Source: Defluviitaleaceae bacterium (lineage in GTDB: Bacteria; Bacillota; Clostridia; Lachnospirales; WQUN01). From it: DNA of 64,000 nucleotides. Under the pieces are notes generated by a model. It was not told the origin of the DNA and did no database searches. It saw nothing but the letters and a program-made list of their open reading frames with translations. Each line of letters begins with the position of its first letter. Position 1 is the first letter of the stretch. A program made the translations under genes and the position numbers. Shown here piece by piece: positions 36,353 to 44,032 of the stretch. Location of the stretch: NCBI GenBank assembly GCA_009779835.1, contig WRBD01000011.1, positions 1 to 64,000 on the forward strand, written 5' to 3'.

Positions 36353-36383
36353 CAAACAACCATAAATGCCCGTTATGGTTGTT
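36353..36383 (-). terminator. Terminator after sigF
   Basis: AACAACCATAA pairs with TTATGGTTGTT, followed on the minus strand by TGTCTTTTTTTT. Confidence 0.65.
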
Positions 36384-36453
36384 TATTCTTATCAATGTAA
36401 TCCTATACATGTATAGTGTTTCCAAGCTTAATGACACATTATTTACAACCATG

Positions 36454-37176
36454 TTACCCGTCCTCCAACGCTGTTTTCAGTGCTGTGAGGACTTTTTTTT
36501 CTATCCGAGATACTTGCACCTGAGACACGCCGATTGCTTTTGCGACTTCCATTTGAGTTTTGTCTTGGAAGTAGCGCAGGATTATTACCTGGCGTTCTTT
36601 GGGCTTGAGACGTTCGATTAATTGTTTTAAGGCCAGGATATTTATGCTTTGGTCGGCATCGTTTGGGGCTTGGGCAACTTTATCTATTAGGAAGATAGGG
36701 CTGCCGTCGCCTTGATAAATTGTGGCGTGAAGGGATTCAACATCGTGACCGGCATCCATCGCTACGATTAATTCTTCCGCGCTTACGCCGATTTCTTCGG
36801 CGAGCTCTTTTATTGTGGGCTGACGGCCGTGTTTTGCTGTTAGCATTTCGGTTGTGTAACGCGCTTTCGTCGCTAGTTCTTTCATGGGGCGCGAAACCTT
36901 TATTATACCGTCGTCGCGAAGAAAGCGTTTTATTTCGCCTATTATCATGGGAATTGCGTAGGTGGAAAATTTTACGTCGAATGACGAGTCGAATTTGCGA
37001 ATGCATTTTAACAACCCGATTGCTCCGATTTGATATAAATCGTCGGGTTCGTAACCGCGTTTCGCAAATTTTTTTACAACAGACCAAATAAGGCCGCTGT
37101 TTTCTTTTATTAGCAGCTCTGCCGCATCGTTGTCTCCCGATTGAGCGCGCGCAATTAACTCCAAGGTGAGGTTCAT
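36454..37176 (-). CDS. sigF: RNA polymerase sigma-F factor (forespore)
   Basis: The 240-residue sigma-70 factor has region 2 (LIWSVVKKFAKRGYEPDDLY, then QIGAIGLLKCIRKFD; FSTYAIPMIIGEIKRFLRDD), region 3 (VSRPMKELA) and region 4 (LKPKERQVIILRYFQDKTQM, then VAKAIGVSQVQVSRIEKK). It directs early forespore transcription and is held by SpoIIAB. The ATG at 37176 follows CAGGGGAGTGACAAG, overlapping the end of spoIIAB. It is the third gene of the spoIIA operon, marking the organism as spore-forming or of spore-forming descent. Confidence 0.94.
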   Translation of the reverse strand: MNLTLELIARAQSGDNDAAELLIKENSGLIWSVVKKFAKRGYEPDDLYQIGAIGLLKCIRKFDSSFDVKFSTYAIPMIIGEIKRFLRDDGIIKVSRPMKELATKARYTTEMLTAKHGRQPTIKELAEEIGVSAEELIVAMDAGHDVESLHATIYQGDGSPIFLIDKVAQAPNDADQSINILALKQLIERLKPKERQVIILRYFQDKTQMEVAKAIGVSQVQVSRIEKKVLTALKTALEDG

Positions 37177-37180
37177 CTTG

Positions 37181-37618
37181 TCACTCCCCTGCAAGTTTTT
37201 TTACCATCTTTATGGTGGTTCCCTCGTTCGGGCGCGATATTACTTCCACCGTATCCATGAATGACTCCATGACCGTGAATCCCAGCCCCGAACGTTCCAT
37301 TTCGGGCTTGGTTGTGAACAACGGTTCCCGCGCGGATTCAATGTTTTCTATGCCAACGCCTTTATCGGAAACTTCAATAAAAATGGTGCGAAGCTCGTTT
37401 TGCAATGCAATTGTAACAACTGTGTCATTTACAGATTGGCTGTTTTCGCCGTAGCCGTGAATAATCGCGTTTGTTACCGCTTCGGAAACCGCCGTTTTTA
37501 TATCGGAAATTTCGCCTACAGTAGGGTCCAGCGGCGTTATAAATGCCGCCACAACCACCCGCGCAAGTGCTGTGTTTTCCGAAATCGCGGCAAATTCAAA
37601 TTTTACTTTGTTATTCAT
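37181..37618 (-). CDS. spoIIAB: Anti-sigma-F factor, serine kinase
   Basis: The 145-residue GHKL kinase has an N-box AVSEAVTNAIIHGYG, a G1 box DKGVGI and a G2 region RSGLGFTVMESFMD. It binds sigma-F and phosphorylates SpoIIAA, keeping sigma-F silent until septation. Its start overlaps the spoIIAA stop (ATGA), and its TGA lies in the sigF binding site. Confidence 0.94.
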   Translation of the reverse strand: MNNKVKFEFAAISENTALARVVVAAFITPLDPTVGEISDIKTAVSEAVTNAIIHGYGENSQSVNDTVVTIALQNELRTIFIEVSDKGVGIENIESAREPLFTTKPEMERSGLGFTVMESFMDTVEVISRPNEGTTIKMVKKLAGE

Positions 37619-37959
37619 ACCAACGGCCCCCCCAACATGGAAATCGCGGCTTCCGTTGTTGCGGTGCGCGAAACTATTTTTGAAAGCCCGGACATTTCAT
37701 AAAGCTTTGCAACAGAATCGCTCATGCCCGCAAGAACAAGCTTTCCGCCGCGCATTTCCGCTTTTTTGTACCGCCCGATAACCATTCCTATTCCCGACGA
37801 ATCCATAAATGAAACCCCCGACATATCAAGCAAAATATGCCGGCACGCCGATTTTTCAAATGCCGCGTCCAGTTGTGTACGAAAACGCTCCGCCATATGA
37901 TGGTCAAGCTCGCCGTTCAGCGTTGCGAAAAGAACCCTTCCGTTTATATTAATCTGCAT
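37615..37959 (-). CDS. spoIIAA: Anti-anti-sigma-F factor
   Basis: The 114-residue STAS protein has the phosphoacceptor serine in FMDSSGIGMVIGRYK (near residue 55). Unphosphorylated it binds SpoIIAB and frees sigma-F. RBS: GGGGAATGGAGATAAT. It is first in spoIIAA-spoIIAB-sigF. A sigma-H promoter is expected in the 190-base gap upstream, but I could not identify one safely. Confidence 0.93.
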   Translation of the reverse strand: MQININGRVLFATLNGELDHHMAERFRTQLDAAFEKSACRHILLDMSGVSFMDSSGIGMVIGRYKKAEMRGGKLVLAGMSDSVAKLYEMSGLSKIVSRTATTEAAISMLGGPLV

Positions 37960-38148
37960 ATTATCTCCATTCCCCTTCCAGTATTTGTAAGTTCACATAT
38001 CATATAGAAAAATTTGCGGACATGCAACATTTTTCCATTTAATATTTTCGTAACAAATATTTCACAAAAATGTAATTTGTACTTGAAGTTAATTTATCAT
38101 TATGTTATTGTTATTGACAGAAACGAAATTATAAAAGGAGTGCCATGT

Positions 38149-39336
38149 ATGTTCTTTAGGCGGAAAGAGCCTTCGACACGTCCGGCAGTTAAAAAAGTAA
38201 GCGAATTTATTAACACAAAATCTCATAACCAAAAAAAATATATCTCATTAATGCTTGTGCCGTCTTACAGCACGGGCAAAACGCGAAGCCTGCGTATTCC
38301 GCGGGCTGTTTTGTATTCCGTTGCGATTGTATTTTTTCTGATTTTTTCCGTGGTTATGGGGTTTTATCTTAACAGTCGGTATCAGCAGCAAGTCGCAGCT
38401 AACTTGAGTAATTCCCTTGACGAAACACAGGCGGCGTTTAGCACGTACCGCTACGAATCCGAACAGGCGCAAAGCGAATTGATTGACGCAACCGTTCAAA
38501 TGTACGAACAACTAAGCGAAGAACAAATGCGTGCGCGTCTTGAAATAGACCGTCAGGAAAGACGGCATCAAGACACACTGGATGATATTTGGGATATCAT
38601 AGACGGGCTGGAAGACCAAATTCGTGAATTTGAAGAAGAGCGGCAAGAAATTATAAGCAATTTAAGTTCGCGCAGTGTTATTCCGCCGATTGCGAATCTA
38701 CTTTCCGAAATGGAAAAAACACAGGAAAATCTTCGCGAAGCATTAATGCCGGAAATCATTCCCGCGAAACCCTCCGCGCCGTCGGTCGGTTTTCTTAGTT
38801 TCGGAGCGCAAGCCCCGCTTACCGAGGGTGAAATTCTTAACAGGCTTAACAGTCTTGTAAACGAATTGGAAGCGCAACGTCAGATGTTAGTCAGTTTGGA
38901 AGAATACAAAGAAAGAATGCAGCCGTATTTACTGAATTATCCCACAATATGGCCCGTGCGCGGGCAAATTAGTTCGGGCTACGGGTGGCGGCGCAATCCG
39001 TTTGGCGGAAGCGGAAGTGAATTCCACTACGGCATTGACATTCCCGCAAAAGTAGGCACACCAATCAGAGCCTCCGGCGGCGGCACAGTTATTTTCGCGT
39101 GCTGGCAAAACGGCTACGGTAACGTCATCGAAATAGACCACGGAAGCGGACTTACAACAAAATACGCGCACAACACCCGCAACTCCGCAACAGTTGGGCA
39201 GCGCGTGGAACGCGGCGATATAATCGCATACGTTGGAAGCACCGGGCGAAGCACCGGCTCGCACCTTCATTACGAAGTACGCCGAAACGACACGGCATTA
39301 AATCCTGTTTCGTTTTTATTGGAGTTTCATAACTAG
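38149..39336 (+). CDS. Membrane-anchored M23 (LytM-type) peptidoglycan endopeptidase
   Basis: The 395-residue protein has a cytoplasmic start, one membrane helix (about 50-70: VAIVFFLIFSVVMGFYL) and a long coiled coil (about 75-260). Its LytM/M23 domain carries the zinc ligands in HYGIDIPAK and SHLHYEV. These enzymes cut stem-peptide cross-bridges. A bactofilin gene follows 12 bases downstream. The same pairing sets cell shape in Helicobacter (Csd1/CcmA), so a local wall-remodelling role is likely. The start has AAAAGGAGTGCCATGT upstream. Confidence 0.88.
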   Translation: MFFRRKEPSTRPAVKKVSEFINTKSHNQKKYISLMLVPSYSTGKTRSLRIPRAVLYSVAIVFFLIFSVVMGFYLNSRYQQQVAANLSNSLDETQAAFSTYRYESEQAQSELIDATVQMYEQLSEEQMRARLEIDRQERRHQDTLDDIWDIIDGLEDQIREFEEERQEIISNLSSRSVIPPIANLLSEMEKTQENLREALMPEIIPAKPSAPSVGFLSFGAQAPLTEGEILNRLNSLVNELEAQRQMLVSLEEYKERMQPYLLNYPTIWPVRGQISSGYGWRRNPFGGSGSEFHYGIDIPAKVGTPIRASGGGTVIFACWQNGYGNVIEIDHGSGLTTKYAHNTRNSATVGQRVERGDIIAYVGSTGRSTGSHLHYEVRRNDTALNPVSFLLEFHN

Positions 39337-39348
39337 GGGGAGATTTTT

Positions 39349-39732
39349 ATGGCTCGCAGCCGAACACAAGATGATTTTATCCAGCCGACAAGCACGGTGA
39401 TAGGTTTGGGTGCTACTATTCACGCGGCGCGTTTTACTTGCGCCGAATCGGAATCTATGCGGATTGACGGGACGTTGGTAGGCGATATTGAAATAGAGGG
39501 ACTTTTGAATATAAGTGAGACAGGGCGCGTGGATGGGAACATTAGTGCGGGCTCTGCGCGTATTGCCGGGAGGATTTTTGGTAATGTACAATGCCGGAAT
39601 GCGATACATCTTGCCGCCACCGCAGATGTAACAGGCGATGTTCTCACTGCCACGTTAATTGTAGATGAAGGCGCGATTATCACAGGTCGTTTTCAAACAC
39701 ATGTAATAGTGGATGAAATAAATCAAGCATGA
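39349..39732 (+). CDS. Bactofilin
   Basis: The 127-residue bactofilin (CcmA/BacA) has a beta-helix of short repeats (STVIGLGATIHA, SMRIDGTLVGDIEIEG, GRVDGNISAGSARIAGRIFG). It polymerises without nucleotide into filaments on the membrane, often recruiting wall enzymes. RBS AGGGGGAGATTTTT. It lies between the M23 gene and the ABC exporter, overlapping the latter by ATGA. Confidence 0.92.
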   Translation: MARSRTQDDFIQPTSTVIGLGATIHAARFTCAESESMRIDGTLVGDIEIEGLLNISETGRVDGNISAGSARIAGRIFGNVQCRNAIHLAATADVTGDVLTATLIVDEGAIITGRFQTHVIVDEINQA

Positions 39733-41456
39733 AGCTGCTCGTAAACTTGATAAAAGCGTCGCGCGCGTATTGGGCGTATTTGATAATTTCGCTTTTAGCG
39801 ATTGTCGGGATGACGGCGGCGCAATTATACGCGCCTTTGGTGGTACGACGGCTTACGGATATGGCGGTAAACGCAGACCCGCAGCTTGCGAAGATGGCTT
39901 TGCGTCTTGGACTTACGCTTGCGGGGGTATATTTTTTGCAAGCGGTATGCTCGTACATACGACACTACTACACTCATTATGCGGCGTGGCATTTTGTTGC
40001 GGATTTACGAACAAGGGTTTACGCAACGCTGCAAAAACTTTCGATGAAATTTTATCACGACAAGCAAATCGGGCAAATTATGTCGCGGGTAGTGAATGAT
40101 ACGGGTAACATTGAAGTTCTTATTGCGCACGCCGTACCCGATATTATTGTAAATATCGCGATTTTAATCGGCGTTGCGGTAATTCTTTTTGTGATTAACC
40201 CGCTGCTTGCCGCGCTTAGTTTAATTGCGATGCCCGCGCTTGTTTGGATATCAATTTTGTTTGCGAAAAAGGTTCTTCCCATTTTCCGGGAAGGGCAAAG
40301 TGTTTTAGGCGAACTTAGCGCGAATTTACAGGATAATATTTCCGGAATGAAGGAAATTCAAGTTTTCAATCAGCACGAGAGAGAAGAGGAAAAAATAGAA
40401 AAATCCGCGCGCGCCCATGCTGTTACAGTGCTTCGTGGTTTGCGGCTTTCAGGTGCTTACGGCAGCGCGGTGGAGTTTTTTTCAAGTATCGGAACTGTTA
40501 TTATAATCGCGTACGGCGGATATATGGCACTCCACGACCGCGTTCCCGTTGCGGATATCGTGGCTTTTTTGATGTATCTGAATATTTTTTATCAGCCGAT
40601 TAGAACTCTTTCCCGCGCAAACGAGGATTTGCAAACGGCAATTGCGGGAGCGGAACGTGTTTTTGACATTCTTGACGCGGAAATCGACGTGAAAGAAAAG
40701 GAAAATCCGCACGAATTAAAAAACGTACGGGGTCACATCATTTTTAATAATGTGAGTTTTCACTATATAGAAGGAAATGATGTTCTGCGGGATATTTCCG
40801 TTGAAATAAAACCGGGGGAAGTAGTAGCGCTAGTCGGGCCGACAGGCGTTGGAAAAACGACTTTTATAAATTTATTGAACCGCTTTTATGACCCGGTTAG
40901 CGGCGAAATAACCCTGGACGGTCACGATTTGCGCGATGTTTCGTTACGAAGCTTGCGCAACAGCATAAGCAATGTAATACAAGATGTTTTCCTGTTTAAT
41001 GATACTTTGGCGGAAAACATTTGTTACGGCAGCCCGAAAGCCACCCGCGAAGAAATTATTGACGCGTCGCGCCTTGCCCGCGCAGACGACTTTATTTCCG
41101 AATTAGGCGACGGCTACGAAACCTATGTCGGCGAACGTGGTTTACGTCTTTCCGGCGGACAAAAACAGCGCGTTTCAATAGCCCGCGCCGTTCTTCGCAA
41201 CCGCCCCATTTTAATTTTAGACGAAGCCACCGCCGCCGTTGATGTTGAAACCGAAAAACAAATTCGCGAAGCACTTGACGACGTAATGCGTAACCGCACA
41301 ACCGTGATTATTGCCCACCGCCTTTCCACGATAAAAAAGGCCGATAAAATTATCGTCCTTAAAGACGGCCGCATAGAAGACACGGGAACCCACGACGAAC
41401 TCATAAGTCGAGACGGACTTTACGCGCATATGACGGAAATTAATATGTATGCTTAA
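39729..41456 (+). CDS. ABC exporter, fused membrane and ATPase domains
   Basis: The 575-residue half-transporter has six membrane helices (about 15-320), then an ATPase with Walker A GPTGVGKTT (near 370), signature LSGGQKQR (near 474), Walker B ILILDEATAAVD (near 496) and an H-loop His (IIAHRLST). It resembles MsbA/LmrA-type exporters of lipids, drugs or peptides. Translation is coupled to the bactofilin gene. The last 129 bases recur at 42157-42285. Confidence 0.9.
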   Translation: MKLLVNLIKASRAYWAYLIISLLAIVGMTAAQLYAPLVVRRLTDMAVNADPQLAKMALRLGLTLAGVYFLQAVCSYIRHYYTHYAAWHFVADLRTRVYATLQKLSMKFYHDKQIGQIMSRVVNDTGNIEVLIAHAVPDIIVNIAILIGVAVILFVINPLLAALSLIAMPALVWISILFAKKVLPIFREGQSVLGELSANLQDNISGMKEIQVFNQHEREEEKIEKSARAHAVTVLRGLRLSGAYGSAVEFFSSIGTVIIIAYGGYMALHDRVPVADIVAFLMYLNIFYQPIRTLSRANEDLQTAIAGAERVFDILDAEIDVKEKENPHELKNVRGHIIFNNVSFHYIEGNDVLRDISVEIKPGEVVALVGPTGVGKTTFINLLNRFYDPVSGEITLDGHDLRDVSLRSLRNSISNVIQDVFLFNDTLAENICYGSPKATREEIIDASRLARADDFISELGDGYETYVGERGLRLSGGQKQRVSIARAVLRNRPILILDEATAAVDVETEKQIREALDDVMRNRTTVIIAHRLSTIKKADKIIVLKDGRIEDTGTHDELISRDGLYAHMTEINMYA

Positions 41457-41468
41457 AAGGGGTCAATT

Positions 41469-41993
41469 ATGAATAAAATAATATTAGAAACGAAAAGATT
41501 AACACTAAAACCGTTTGAAGAAAAAGATGCGTATATCGCTGCATATAATAGCCGCCAACCAAGCATTGCAAAAGCTATGTCCGATATGGTCTTAGCTGAT
41601 GAAAAAGCTGGGCTTGAATGGATAAATTGGATAAACGTTATGGCAAGCATTGAAAAGCCGTGGCAAGTTTTATCTATTGAATTAAAAAGCGAGAATAAGT
41701 GTATCGGTATTATGGGCATTATTCCACAGCCAAAAATTCAAAGCGAATTTGAAATTTTATTTTCTATTTCTGACGAATATCAAGGGAGAGGTTATGCAAC
41801 AGAAGCCGCCCAAGAAATGATTAAATGGTTTTTCAGTTCAAGAACAAACGTATACTTATGTGCGATTGTGAAAACCGATAATATACCGTCGCAAAAAGTT
41901 ATTGAAAATTTAGGTTTTGAGTTTATTGAAAATCGTGAAATTGATTACGATAACAAGCCGACATGGTTCAAATATTATAGATTATTAGGTTAA
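41469..41993 (+). CDS. GNAT acetyltransferase, RimJ/RimL type
   Basis: The 174-residue protein has the GNAT fold. It starts ILETKRLTLKPFEEKDAYI, and the acetyl-CoA loop is EYQGRGYATEAAQEMIKWFF, followed by VKTDNIPSQKVIENLGFEF. It likely acetylates an amine (protein N-terminus or small molecule). It sits between the ABC exporter and a decayed copy of that gene's 3' end, and has lower GC than its neighbours. This fits recent insertion. RBS AAAAGGGGTCAATT. Confidence 0.85.
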   Translation: MNKIILETKRLTLKPFEEKDAYIAAYNSRQPSIAKAMSDMVLADEKAGLEWINWINVMASIEKPWQVLSIELKSENKCIGIMGIIPQPKIQSEFEILFSISDEYQGRGYATEAAQEMIKWFFSSRTNVYLCAIVKTDNIPSQKVIENLGFEFIENREIDYDNKPTWFKYYRLLG

Positions 41994-41995
41994 CT

Positions 41996-42109
41996 ATGAA
42001 TACACTTTATCTTTCCGGTATTAACGGAACATTGCTCCGTTCGGATGAAAAAATATCAAAATTCAACTTTCGAAGTAATTATCCCCGAAAGAGGTGGTTT
42101 GTGACATGA
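41996..42109 (+). pseudogene. N-terminal remnant of a Cof-type HAD phosphatase
   Basis: Thirty-seven codons read MNTLYLSGINGTLLRSDEKI then lose similarity. Cof-type HAD phosphatases begin with xLxDLDGTLLxSDExI. Here both catalytic Asp (DxD) are replaced (SGING) and the rest of the enzyme is missing. It directly follows the GNAT stop. Confidence 0.6.
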
Positions 42110-42156
42110 TTTTTCTCAAACTGCTCCACGGCTTCCCTATTAGGTTTAGGTGCTAC

Positions 42157-42285
42157 AAAAAGGCCGATAAAATTATCGTCCTAAAAAACGGCCGCATAGA
42201 GACAACCGGAACCCGCGACGAACGCATAAGCCGAGACGGACTTTACGCACACATGACAGAAATTAATATGTATGCTTAGAAGGGG
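42157..42285 (+). repeat. Duplicated 3' end of the ABC exporter gene
   Basis: This stretch aligns base for base, with no indels, to 41334-41462, including the stop and the following AAGGGG. Identity is roughly 85-90% by eye. It encodes KADKIIVLKNGRIETTGT and ends TEINMYA. It cannot encode a transporter and is a gene fragment. Confidence 0.85.
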
Positions 42286-42724
42286 CATTCACATCATGTG
42301 TCGCGGGCTTTAATTTTTAATTTTGTTTGGTTTTTTTAAGTAAAACCGAGGTCACGTGCCCCCGGCGGATGCCGCAACGTACATAAAAGGTGCATGCATG
42401 GGTAGCGAAGCCGAGCCGGTACCGGAGCCCGGTGCGCTAACCCCCTTATATGTGCGGTGCGGCGGGTAATGCAGTATGCAACATAATACAGAGGTTAAAG
42501 CGGAATCAGTGCGGTCCGTTTCGGGGCGCGAAGCCCCTTCCGAAGTTGGCAAAACCCGTTCATGGCATAAAACGTCTGTTCGGCTGTTGCAAACCCATAA
42601 TATCACGTATTGTGTAGCCTGTCAACACTTATTTCTTCAATTGCAAATTTCTCATGGACACACCGATCGGTGGGATTGCAAGCCTATAAGTCGGGTTTTG
42701 GGGTTTAATTGTATTACCGAGGAT
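42286..42724. other. Gap with a GC-rich hairpin-forming element
   Basis: No convincing gene is seen. The first 60 bases are T-rich. 42350-42470 is much richer in GC than its surroundings and self-complementary. The rest is unremarkable except for a CACCGATCGGTG palindrome near 42664. Confidence 0.5.
42371..42463. repeat. Long imperfect inverted repeat, possible structured RNA or MITE-like element
   Basis: GCCGCAACGTACATAAAAGG (42371-42390) pairs with CCTTATATGTGCGGTGCGGC (42444-42463) with a few mismatches. An inner stem GGGTAGCG/CGCTAACCC encloses a CCGGTACCGG palindrome. The whole can fold as one branched hairpin of about 93 bases. Confidence 0.45.
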
Positions 42725-43906
42725 TTATATCTCCGGCAGGATTATATTTACTTCGCTTTCGGTTGCGAAACTAAAATACATATTAAGAACTTTTTCAAGC
42801 GAAGTTTTAAAATCGTGGCGGGCGGCATCGGCGGTTGATGCCAGCGGAATTTCGTAGTAGAAGTCGTTGCCTATGAAAACTCTTGCGGTGCCGAGTGTTT
42901 CGCCTTCTTTTAACGGGGCTTGGAATGAGGGCGGGATATTAAATTCAACATAAACAGAATTTTTCTCGTGACTGCCGATGGGAATTCTCACGGTTTCCTC
43001 AAAAGCGAAATCTACCGAAGGCGTACGCGAACGTGTAACCGGAATATTTCCCGCGACAGTTTCGGCCTCAACTATCGTTACGAATTCAAATTTATCGAAA
43101 CCGAAGTTTAAAACGCATTTTGTATCAACCCATTTTTGTGATTTTCCCTTCGTACCCCACCCCGACCCAAGTACAACAGAAATTAATTGCATATCATTGC
43201 GTTTTGCCGCGCCAACAAAGCAATGACCCGCTTTGTTTGTGAATCCCGTTTTAACACCGTTCGCACCGGGGAATTCATGCAAAAGGCGGTTGCGATTATT
43301 AAAAGAATACTCACGTTTATCGCTACTGAAGCTTGCGTGCGAAGTGTTTGTCAGCTCAATAAAACCCGGCACGGTTAGTGCGTATCGTGTGATTAAGGCA
43401 AGGTCATACGGCGTAGAATGATGGTCGCCCGCGTCAAGACCGCTTGGCGTTTCAAAAACGGTATTCATCGCGCCAATTTGCTGCGCTTTTTCTGTCATCT
43501 CCGCACAAAAATCCGCAACTGTTCCGCCAAGATGCTCCGCGATTGCAACCGCCGCGTCGTTCGACGATTCCAACATCAGCGCAAGCATTAAGTCTCCGAG
43601 ACGTATTTTTTCTCCCGTCGATAAATACATCTTCACCTTTGGTGCGGCAGCGGCTTTCGATGATACCGTTACTGTTTCGTTCATTCTGCCGCTTTCAAGC
43701 GCAAGCACCGCCGTCATTATTTTCGTAGTGCTTGCCATCGCGAGCGGATTGTGTTCGTTCTTCCCCCATAAAACGCGCCCTGTTTCCGCATCCATTAATA
43801 TCGCGCCCAGTGCGTTAACTTTTGGAGTTTCTTCGCAAAAAATTACGCATAAATTTGCGGCGGAAATTAAAGCGGTTAAAATTATTATTAGAGAAAATTT
43901 TTTCAT
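42725..43906 (-). CDS. dacF: D-alanyl-D-alanine carboxypeptidase (DacF/PBP5 type)
   Basis: The 393-residue protein has a signal peptide (KKFSLIIILTALISAANLCV), then the serine peptidase motifs STTK (near 57), SSN (LESSNDAAVAIAE) and KTG (NGVKTGFTNKAGHC). A C-terminal PBP5-like beta domain and amphipathic end (VLNMYFSFATESEVNIILPE) follow. It trims the terminal D-Ala of peptidoglycan pentapeptides outside the membrane. The ATG after GAGGTGAAATCTAAA is used rather than one 30 bases upstream. In many spore-formers dacF lies beside spoIIA; here it is 5 kb away. Confidence 0.9.
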   Translation of the reverse strand: MKKFSLIIILTALISAANLCVIFCEETPKVNALGAILMDAETGRVLWGKNEHNPLAMASTTKIMTAVLALESGRMNETVTVSSKAAAAPKVKMYLSTGEKIRLGDLMLALMLESSNDAAVAIAEHLGGTVADFCAEMTEKAQQIGAMNTVFETPSGLDAGDHHSTPYDLALITRYALTVPGFIELTNTSHASFSSDKREYSFNNRNRLLHEFPGANGVKTGFTNKAGHCFVGAAKRNDMQLISVVLGSGWGTKGKSQKWVDTKCVLNFGFDKFEFVTIVEAETVAGNIPVTRSRTPSVDFAFEETVRIPIGSHEKNSVYVEFNIPPSFQAPLKEGETLGTARVFIGNDFYYEIPLASTADAARHDFKTSLEKVLNMYFSFATESEVNIILPEI

Positions 43907-44032
43907 TTTAGATTTCACCTCGCGTTTATTTTGCACGAAGCATTAACTAAATATGTAAATCATTTGAAAAATAGCAATAATTGTTTTATAATCCCCCTTT
44001 ACAATGATTACATTACTTGGAAGAGGAAATTA

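Larger units (their letters stand above)
36060..36453. other. Gap between sigF and the giant dockerin gene
   Basis: There is no gene in this AT-rich stretch. It holds the sigF terminator, a copy of the sigF 3' end, a Spo0A-box-like TTGTCGAA, and presumably the promoter of the dockerin gene, which I cannot place with confidence. Confidence 0.6.

Noticed and set aside
42352-42470. Group II intron remnant (starts GTGCCC)
   Set aside because: No recognisable domain V, no intron-encoded protein, and the pairing pattern does not match a standard intron.
42352-42606. An 84-codon minus-strand frame across the GC-rich hairpin
   Set aside because: Its composition follows the hairpin, it has no binding site and no domain pattern; it is likely a by-product of the structured DNA.
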